A stretch of 64,000 nucleotides of DNA from Dysidea avara (taxonomy: Eukaryota > Porifera > Demospongiae > Dictyoceratida > Dysideidae), in NCBI RefSeq assembly GCF_963678975.1, contig NC_089281.1:3678449-3742448 (forward strand), written 5' to 3'. The notes beneath the pieces are model-generated. The model made no database searches. It was not told where the DNA came from and worked only from the letters and a program-made list of their open reading frames with translations. Shown here piece by piece: positions 56,283 to 64,000 of this stretch. How positions within the stretch are numbered: the first letter of the stretch is position 1; each line of letters opens with the position of its first letter. Made by a program: the position numbers and the translations under genes.

Positions 56283-56345
56283 AATTACTTCAGGATTCGA
56301 ACCAGGGACTTCCATACCTATGCTATCAGCTCACTTAATTTCTAT
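56283..56345 (-). repeat. tRNA-like SINE head, minus strand
   Basis: Minus strand: AAGTGAGCTGATAGCATAGG upstream of CCCTGGTTCGAATCCTG. The B-box GGTTCGAATCC is perfect; the A-box is weaker. Likely a SINE head or tRNA pseudogene. Confidence 0.62.
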
Positions 56346-56478
56346 TTTATAAATTTAAATTCTAGCTAGTTTAAATCTATATATTCAATGGAGAATCTAT
56401 ATTGCTATATAGAATGGTCTATGTGTGTTCTATTAGAAGTCTTCACAAAAACGTACACTCTATTAAAGTACTTTAACG

Positions 56479-57206
56479 TAGGGGTGGGCGGTATCTCGGT
56501 TATATCGTAAAACCGCGATATTCTGATGTAACGATACCAGTATCGTCAAAAATTCTTGGAAACGATATCATTGCGATATGCAATGATATCGTGATTACCG
56601 CGGTGTTCTCCAATAATATTCGTATTAGCTAACTACTGTAAACATAGTGCTGCTGTTTAACTCCAGGAAAGATCGAGATACTCTAATAGAGCAGTCACCT
56701 ATATACTCTAATAGAGCAGTCAAGTAACTATAGAATATTCATGCGAATATGAAAGTACTTACTAAAGGGACTTTATTTATTTTGGATTATTATTGAGGAA
56801 AGAATATTTCTGCACATTGTGGCATTATAGCTAATAAAATGTGCATGGGTGAATGAGCTTTTGCTGCTATAGTTAGCAGTCTTTTAGTCATGCATGGGAA
56901 TCTGTAGAGCTCCTGAATTTATATCATGCACTTGGGTGTGTAAGACACATCCTCTCCATGCTTAATTGTAGGTCTAGCTAATGTCTATATATCCATGCAT
57001 AGTTCAATAAATGGTTAATGCCATATACATGTATTTTTGCACATCCATTCATGTTGCTGCAGGTTATATCACTTGCATATTACGTAGGTGCAGTTTCATA
57101 GTAGAGCATCTGTCAAAATATGAAAAATATCGTGATAATTAGTCATATCGTGATATTTTTCTCATGATATATCGTGATAGTAAAATTTCAATACCGCCCA
57201 GCCCTA
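56479..57206. mobile_element. hAT-type element Q (728 bp)
   Basis: Ends TAGGGGTGGGCGGTAT and ATACCGCCCAGCCCTA with a perfect 8-bp duplication CTTTAACG (56471-56478, 57207-57214). Subterminal ATATCGTGATA/CGATATC words are abundant. The interior carries GATCGAGATACTCTAATAGA with a second module (56672-56725). No transposase. Confidence 0.93.
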
Positions 57207-57342
57207 CTTTAACGAGTATGATAGTCCCGCAATATGATACTATTGTACCTTCTCTATTTCATAGTCATCACTGTATGATAAGAAATTAGAATCCCAAAGG
57301 ACCGGCTAATGGTATTTAAACACAAAAAAGTGAAATCCACGC

Positions 57343-57576
57343 AAAAAGCCAAGCTGTAAAAGGTGTGGCCTTTAAAAGCCTGGGTAAATAAGTTGTGAAA
57401 TCAAAGGCACTGGCCAAGAAATGGCTGCAATGTGCAATGATGTAAATGCTAATAAATTTTAATGTGTGAAACTTATTAGTATAAATTTACATTATAGCAG
57501 CCATTTCTAGGCTGCCAACTTTGATCTTTTGATTTCACAACTATGTTATTTGAAGGTTGTATCCTTCTTTTACAGC
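57343..57576. mobile_element. Hairpin element T2
   Basis: Related to T1 at 1306-1615: AAGCCAAGCTGTAAAAGG left, CTTTTACAGCT right, with GGCCAAGAAATGGCTGCAAT and its inverse inside. More diverged arms than T1. The open frame 57529-57804 begins in the right arm and extends outside; it is not recognised. Confidence 0.7.
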
Positions 57577-58083
57577 TCACATACATTTATTAAATCTCGG
57601 AAATTCCTGGAGCGATATTGCTCAAACTTGGTATATGGACTACTGAAGGTGGAGGGAAAAATCGACTCACTTGTAAAGGCAGCACAGAGCTATGTATACA
57701 TGAAAAAAATGCATTATTTTTCTTCTCATTGTTGTGACATGCTGGGTGATGATAAAGTGTTCTCCATTACTGTTAAAGATGTCATAAAATACCTAGCTAA
57801 TTAACTGCTGGATGTTTCATGACTGTGCAAAGTACGTACACACGTGTTTCTGTCAAAGCTCCTGTGATCCCTGCTTGCACAAGTACTCAGTAGAAGTGAA
57901 ACATCTTGATATCAAGGCAATAATTATTATAAAATATTGTTTGAAATACTAATTAAAATATTTTTGGAATATTGGGACTCCTGTACACAATTTTGTGGTT
58001 TTGGGGGTCATTGACAACACATCGGATTTGCTATATATTGTTGTAAACAGCATAAAAGCTTCTTCCAGTACAAGTATAGTAGT

Positions 58084-58378
58084 CATAGGCAGTGGAGATG
58101 CCCCCCCCCCCCCCCCCCCACTTTTTAAAGTGGGAAAATGTTTGCAAGGAAAGATCGAGATACTGTAATAGAACATTGATCTAGATACTTAATAGAGCAG
58201 TCATAGTATTCAGAGAAGCAGTGTAGCAAGCTACATATGTGTAGTTATAAATAAGGAGATGTAGTTGGTGGAGGGCAGATATTGTCAGCAGGTAGTTACC
58301 TTTTTTCTTTTTTTTTTTTGTTCTTCAACTTACAGCTGGCCTGGCTCCCTCACTCTTTGGTCTTCTCCACCGCCCCTC
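58084..58378. mobile_element. Family S-like element, copy S3 (295 bp)
   Basis: Starts CATAGGCAGTGGAGATG and ends TCTCCACCGCCCCTC; flanks ATAGTAGT and ATAGTAAT (7 of 8). The interior holds a long C-run, GATCGAGATACTGTAATAGA with a second AATAGAGCAGTCA, and T-run / TTCTTCAACTTACAGCT. Confidence 0.75.
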
Positions 58379-59039
58379 ATAGTAATATTATTCCAATGTG
58401 CATACTATAATGATGTTTATCATGCATACAACCTAGTATAAACCTGTTATAGATGCTCTAGATCTGTAATGGTACATATGTGTGTACACATAAAGTGGTC
58501 TAGATCTGCATTTCTATAAATGCAAGACATTTTCTTCATGGCTTTTACACACATATGTATATAATAATATTATACGTACGTTGGGGTAATAATGAATGAC
58601 AAATACAGTATTAGCGTCCACATGTGTTTCAACAATATTATAAATAAAATGAAGCAATAAAACTACAAGGTTGTCTATTTGTTACTTAAGACATTTATCA
58701 AATAACATAGTTAGGTGACATCTTATAAAACAACATGTATGCATTGCTACTTTGTACTTCTTCTGTACTAGCAGACCTGAAATAACTGTCACTAACATAA
58801 AACCACTTTGTGTCATGAAGAGCTGCTGCTTTGACAAAAGCAGTATAGTGTCCTCCATGGAGTGTTCCATGATGAACAACTACTCCATAAAGAGAATACA
58901 GTATCCTCTGATTGCTATCCAGGTATTTCTGTTCATCAAGATGTATAAAAGGTTATGTAAATGTAACCATGATAAGAGCTACACAACATTGTTCATAATG
59001 TTTATACAAATCATTTGCATGCACCTGTGGGCAATAACA
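58379..59039. other. Intergenic; nothing recognised
   Basis: A 117-codon plus frame (58752-59105) lacks any family signature and overlaps the start of element E3. Confidence 0.4.
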
Positions 59040-60576
59040 ACGAGTACACAAAAAAAAATTGGAATTGAATTTTCAACTAGAGTAGGGACCATAGCATATC
59101 GATAAAAAGTACTGAAACAAGCTGGAGTAGTGCAAGATATTAAATCACAGTAAAACAATAAGAAGTGTTATATCCCTACTTTGCATGTATCTTGAGCGTA
59201 GTAGGGATATAACACTTCTTATTGTTTTACTGTGATTTAATATCGTGTACTATACTCCAGCTTGTTTCAGTACTTTTTATCGATGTGCTATGGTCCCTAC
59301 TCTAGTTGAAAATTCCAAATTTTTCTGCATACTTGTTCGTTAACTTTTTTTGTAAATAATATTTATGACTGGAGAACCCACGCACACCACATCTGAAATG
59401 ACGCCGTGTGCCCCAATTATCATCTGAAAAGTGAAGTATCCATTTCGCTTCGTTGTCAGCTATGTTCAACAATTCGGATCAAAAACTGTTTGAAAAGCAC
59501 CTCTGCAATCCATGTATACCGAAAGAAAGAAATGGTACCGCACACCCCAGTTATATTATCGTCTGAAAAGTGAAGTATCCATTACATTTCATTGCCAGCT
59601 ATGTTCAACCCGTTACACAGCAATACGAATCAAGGACTGTTCGAAAAGCACCTCTGAAATCAAAATAGCCACCATGAAAAAAAACAGACGATTTCTGTTA
59701 TGAAGGGAAGCCATCACATACTACCGCTAAATCGACACTTTTTGCTGTCAGCAAAGATGAATGGGATGCAAAGGAGGACACTGGTAAGTCCATGAAGAAT
59801 GCATTGTATGTACTGCGGTATGCCAATAGGCACCTCTCGGGCCAAAACGATGTCGAACAGTGAAAAGATCAAGTCCATAGCTTTAGCTGTTATCGAGTTA
59901 TGCTTGTCTGAAGGCATCAGTCAGTTACTCAGTCAGTAGAAAATTTCATTAAATATATATATATTTAAATTCCGTAGTCACTTGTTTAGGCTTGCATCAA
60001 CTATGCCGGCATAATTTTGAGCATAATAGGCTAGCAAAAGCATCAAGCATTATGCCAGCATAATAGGACGACTTTGAAGAATTTTAATTAAAACGTGCAA
60101 TGCGCGTGCCAAAAATACTGCACATCATGAACACACTGCACATTATTACTGCATTTTATATCAAAAACCTTGTAATGCTATTATTTTCACTATTTCTTGA
60201 CTGATAATTCACACTTTATGGAAATAAGATCGAGATACTCTAATAGAACAGTTACTTACTCTAATACAGCAGTCAAGAAATGCAGAAATACTCTAATAAA
60301 ACAGTCAGCTCTCGAGCATAATCTTGATTTTGAGAGCATAATTTTGAGCATAATAGGCTGGATTTTTGAGCACTGCTCAAAAGCATAATAGGCCATTTTC
60401 AAAGTATAATTGGCTCAAGCCTACACTTGTTGAAAGCATTTCAGGTTGATCTGAAAGCTTGTTTGGGCTTAGTTTTACTTAACCAATACTGCCTCATCGT
60501 CATCAGAGAAAAGTGAGGCTGGTTTTTGGGTGATTTTATTTGTGGGCCACGCCTACTCCTTTGTGCTCCCTACTAT
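59040..60576 (+). mobile_element. Family E element, copy E3, split by F3
   Basis: Hairpin 59040-59336, body with the two direct TCTGAAAAGTGAAGTATCC blocks, and a distal end GCCACGCCTACTCCTTTGTG, TCCCTACTA near 60576. A family F element occupies 59987-60423. The internal frame is broken early by an A-run frameshift, but SKDEWDAKEDTGKSMKNALY is still readable. Confidence 0.8.
59987..60423. mobile_element. Family F element, copy F3 (437 bp), nested in E3
   Basis: Ends TAGGCTTGCATCAACTATG and TATAATTGGCTCAAGCCTA with a perfect 8-bp duplication CACTTGTT (59979-59986, 60424-60431). Three CTCTAATAGAA/CTCTAATAAAA-type modules. The TSD falls in sequence that is uninterrupted in E1. Confidence 0.93.
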
Positions 60577-61442
60577 ACAGCACTATTGTACTGTATCATG
60601 TACTGTATGATAATGTTTGATAGTTTAGCTGAGAGTTTTGTATAGCAGAACCTTTGTAAACCACAATACAAAATGAAAAAAAAGAATTAGTGTAACACTT
60701 AGCTGACTTTTAGTTACCACTATGTTTTAGTAACTGCTGGTAGCACAGGCCTCTAATTCACAGTAAATCAATTATTATGTTATATAGTTAATGCATAAAC
60801 AAAATAATGTTGATTGTGTGCTATGTTTAAGTGCAACTTCGAAGTTTTGACAATATTGGATGTATATTATAATCATTATTATGTATCATGTATATACTTA
60901 TAATAATAGCAAGAGTTACAGATTTTGGCAAATAAATTTGTTCCATTGGCAATTGAAATTGTGTTGCTTTGGCACTTGAAGTTGAATTTATCTGTAGCAA
61001 GATTTGCAGCTGGAGAAAATATGTATCTAAGAAGTAGCAGCTGCTATGTACAACTGTAGTAAATAACTCTATTAAAGGTGACCTCTCTGCAGTATTTTCA
61101 GCCTCATTTTTTGTACTTTGCCATTAGCGACAGTTGTTATCACTCATGAGCAAGCCAATAACTTGTCAGACAGCTGTTTCTCAAGCGTAATGTGGTGAAA
61201 ATGGTTCACCTTGTGATGAGTGGTCACCAGTTTACGAATACACTTATTATACTACTTCAAACATTGTTTATACCATTTGAATGATGCACCTTTCGGACCA
61301 TTGATTGAATGCAGAACTTTTATTTATGTAGGCCTGCATCAAATATGCCAGCATAATAATAATAGACTGGAGTGTTATGCCAGCATAATGCTAGCATATT
61401 AGGTGGATATTTCAAACTGAAGCTTAATTCCATGAAAATAGA
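60577..61442. other. Intergenic; one F-like fragment
   Basis: 61328-61405 (TAGGCCTGCATCAAATATGC, GCCAGCATAATAATAATAG) is a short relic of a family F end. Nothing else recognised. Confidence 0.45.
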
Positions 61443-62073
61443 TCCCATCCAAAAACAGCTTATAGCTGTAAAAAAAGTGCGCGTCCAAGTAAAGCAGAGT
61501 TAACTGCGACAAAAAGTAATGATATCATAATGCGGCCATGTGCGAGGTGTGCAAGTTGTAAAATTAATATTAGCTAATCAGATAATACAATGTTATTGTT
61601 AAAGTGTTAGTGAGAACTATGTGATGCTGCTAGTTTTTAAGTGTGTGAGCATCTTCATAAATGCCACATAAATTTAATTCTCAATAAAGCAATGTGTATA
61701 GATTCTCTGATAGTAATAAATAGTTTGAGTTTGGCCACCTTTCCTTTGTTCGTAGCATTGCTGTATACAGGAAAGGCGGCCAAACTCAAACTATTTATTA
61801 CTATCAGAGAATCTATACACATTGCTTTATTGAGAATTAAATTTATGTGGCATTTATGAAGATGCTCACACACTTAAAAACTAGCAGCATCACATAGTTC
61901 TCATTAACACTTTAACAATAACATTGTATTATCTGATTAGCTAATATTAATTTTACAACTTGCACACCTCGCACATGGCCGCATTATGATATCATTACTT
62001 TTTGTCGCAGTTAACTCTGCTTTACTTGGACGCGCACTTTTTTTACAGCTATAAGCTGTTTTTGGATGGGATT
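61443..62073. repeat. Near-perfect 630-bp palindrome W
   Basis: Arms 61443-61745 and 61769-62073 are inverted copies; I could find only two mismatches. The spacer is about 23 bp around TTGTTCGTAGCATTGCTG. Arm ends are ATCCCATCCAAAAACAGC and its inverse, followed by CTTATAGCTGTAAAAAAAG. Mirror-image frames on both strands (61641 and 61655) are a consequence of the symmetry, not genes. It could yield a 300-bp double-stranded hairpin RNA if transcribed. Confidence 0.93.
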
Positions 62074-62195
62074 TCAATACTTTTTGTTAGAATAAGCAAT
62101 GCACTGTTGATAACAGTAGGTGAGTTTCCATGGTTTTGACAGAAACCCCAGATTACAGTGACAGAATATTAAAATATAACTGTAATTTTAGTGGC

Positions 62196-62386
62196 CAGGG
62201 CCGCCAACATTGGGGGTAACTGAGGTATTTTGCCCCCTACCACAGCCCGAAAGGGGCCACTTGAATACCTGTTTAAAGAAAGATCGATATACTCTAATAG
62301 AGCAGTCAGGATCTAGACCCTTCCTTGCCCCTGGGCCCCTCTTTAACTATTTTCCCTGGGCCCTCTAATTTCTCTGGACGGCCCTG
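62196..62386. mobile_element. Family B element, copy B3, short (191 bp)
   Basis: Ends CAGGGCCGCCAACATTGG and TTTCTCTGGACGGCCCTG, with a perfect 8-bp duplication TTAGTGGC (62188-62195, 62387-62394). Contains GATCGATATACTCTAATAGA once and lacks the poly(A)/GAAGACC module. Confidence 0.9.
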
Positions 62387-62477
62387 TTAGTGGCATGCAA
62401 CTGCAGTCAACTAACACCCATTTTAACTAGTAAACCCTTAACAACTATTTGCCTTTCATCTTGTACTGCATAGAAAC

Positions 62478-62658
62478 GATCAAGATACTCTATTAGAGCA
62501 GTCACAAAACAGCTGTAACACAACAATCAATATTTAGCATAGTTACAACTTCTGCTTAGCATCGGATTGTATAGTTCTAGCTACTTAGCTACAGACTTTA
62601 CAATATAAAAATATGGCACTTGTAGAAATGTGACTGTTCTATTAGAGTATCTCGATCT
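62478..62658. repeat. Inverted pair of CTCTATTAGAG modules
   Basis: GATCAAGATACTCTATTAGA at the left and TTCTATTAGAGTATCTCGAT at the right face each other across about 130 bp without other termini. May be a very small element whose ends are the module itself. Confidence 0.6.
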
Positions 62659-64000
62659 ACTTCAAGCATTGACTAATTCAAGTGAAGAAGCTACGCCCCT
62701 GCCAAGAGATCTTGTGAAATGAAATGAGAATAGTAAAGAAAAGGCAAGTATGTACAGAGACAATAGAGGGGCACGTAATTATGTCCTGTTGTAAATAAAC
62801 GCCTTTAAAATTTAAATTACTACTAAATAAACACACCAGAATAGGCTTGTGTGGCTGTTGTCTCCAAGGTTGTCTCATTACTTGTCTTTTCGTGTTGAAG
62901 AGATTTATTCACAATTGGTGAGTTTAACTATACATGCATTTGTGTTGTAAAACTTAATTGTAAAAAGGCGATTAGCACATATCATGATAAACATGTATTT
63001 GTCACAGTAGAGTCTCTCACGAAGTCACGATTATTACGAGACATTGGACCAGGGTAAAAAATTTACTGCTATATTTAGAGGTTGTAGCGTTTGTATATCT
63101 TAGTATCTTAATAAATAATCCCCCCATGATCACTAATCACTAATAGTACAGTGAAAACTGGTCATTATTCAGGCCGTAGGGACAAAATTTTCTGACCTTG
63201 CCTTTTAAAGAGGTGGCTGCATTATGCGGCCTTAAAAAAGGTAAGAAGCATGCTGTTCTAACTGGCTATAGAGATGGATTTAGTGTATGACAGCATATGA
63301 GACAGTGAGTGCTGGCAGCAAGGGGGCAGCCAATCTGTTAGAGCACCAAAAGCATTGCTTCAGACATAGGCAGTTGACTGTCAGCCCCAAGTGTAAAAAG
63401 TTTCACTATTGGTCCTTATAAGCTCCTGATGAAGAAAGTGATGAAGTCATTATCCATAGGATATATTTTTCAGAGTATCCATTTCAGTTCTACAATATAG
63501 TAGCCAAGCATAAGATGAACATAACACAGCATTCCAGTAGTCTAGTGGTGACCACAACACTGCCTGAGTTAAACTGTGGTGAGATTTGAGACTACCAGAA
63601 GCCCTGGAATGTCTTCAACACATGAAATACCAAATATCTAATGCCTGGCTTTCATCCACAGTGGACCTGTCTTGGTGGCCACTTGTACAGAAGGGAAACA
63701 GCTGCCACACAGTCTTGCGAGCGAAACAGCTAGTTGCCACACCCCTTAATTATCAATTTGTAAAATGTTTAGCAAAATTGTGTGTGCGAGCAAGTGCGAT
63801 GTGGCAGTGCCGTGTATATGGTTGCTGCCTAGCAGTGACACATCATGAGTATTGAAGTCACAATGCGTTACTGTATCATCCATCTAAATACAATCTCTGA
63901 ATGTGTCATTTTGTGTAGAGAGCAATCTTCCACAAGAAGTGACCTGCAGGTTTCAGTGTATATTGTTAACCATTAATATTGTTCACAATATTGTGAACTG
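62659..64000. other. Intergenic; a fragment of element M
   Basis: At about 63690-63830, GGGAAACAGCTGCCACACAG, TTGCCACACCCCTTAATTA and GCGAGCAAGTGCGATGTGGC match the right half of element M (46212-46440). A GTGAAAACTGGTCATTATTC stretch near 63150 recalls the inside of Tigger-like MITEs. No gene found. Confidence 0.5.

Noticed and set aside
57529..57804. 91-codon frame after hairpin T2
   Set aside because: Partly repeat-derived; the remainder (KSRKFLERYCSNLVYGLLKV) looks coding but I could not tie it to a family or splice sites, so I did not list it as a gene.
61641..61873. Mirror-image 72-codon frames on both strands
   Set aside because: An automatic result of the near-perfect palindrome; no independent evidence for coding.

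Overview
The window is eukaryotic DNA: AT-rich, intron-bearing and dense in DNA transposons, with no long uninterrupted reading frames. The genes point to an early-branching marine animal. NLR-type leucine-rich repeats, EGF-like repeats, CD225/dispanin-type membrane protein genes, CR1/L2-like LINE ends and many hAT-type miniature elements together fit a demosponge best. A cnidarian or other invertebrate cannot be excluded from sequence alone. Fewer than 3 % of the bases look like host coding sequence.

Four plus-strand loci form a loose cluster of small membrane-protein genes. (1) A terminal exon at 912-1055 belongs to a gene starting left of the window. (2) A complete two-exon gene lies at 15561-17362. 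(3) A four-exon gene lies at 19795-27178. (4) Three clear exons lie at 46494-51181, with a probable first coding exon at 36989-37016. Loci 2-4 start with a tiny ATG exon ending in phase 1. Loci 3 and 4 share the plan phase 1 / 0 / 0, a 126-nt third exon and PPxY motifs. Their last two exons together read as a CD225 (IFITM/dispanin) two-segment membrane domain. In locus 3 the third exon carries three in-frame stop codons although its splice sites and length are intact.

A gene graveyard at 1733-3261 holds an EGF fragment, a minus-strand NLR-type LRR pseudogene and a plus-strand LRR frame that runs into a ~31-bp minisatellite (3241-5635).

The remainder is layered transposons. I could define several families by terminal inverted repeats (TIRs) and target-site duplications (TSDs): A (TIR CAGGGGCGGATCCAG, 5-bp TSD), B (CAGGGCCGCCC, 7-8 bp), S (CATAGGCGGCGG, 8 bp), F (TAGGCTTG, 8 bp) and Q (TAGGGGTGGGCGGTAT, 8 bp). 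Others are H (GTGTTGGG), C (CGTTGAAACCGGGTC), P (long TIR), TA- and TTAA-flanked elements, and long hairpins (T, D, E, W, G). Several are nested: 6882-12404 alone records at least five insertion events. LINE 3' ends, tRNA-like SINE heads and a hAT transposase pseudogene are also present.

The most unusual signal is a short module built of paired CTCTAATAGAG palindromes followed by GCAGTCA, often with a poly-T/GTCTTCAACTTACAGCT module. It recurs at more than 20 places, inside element families whose termini and TSD lengths differ.
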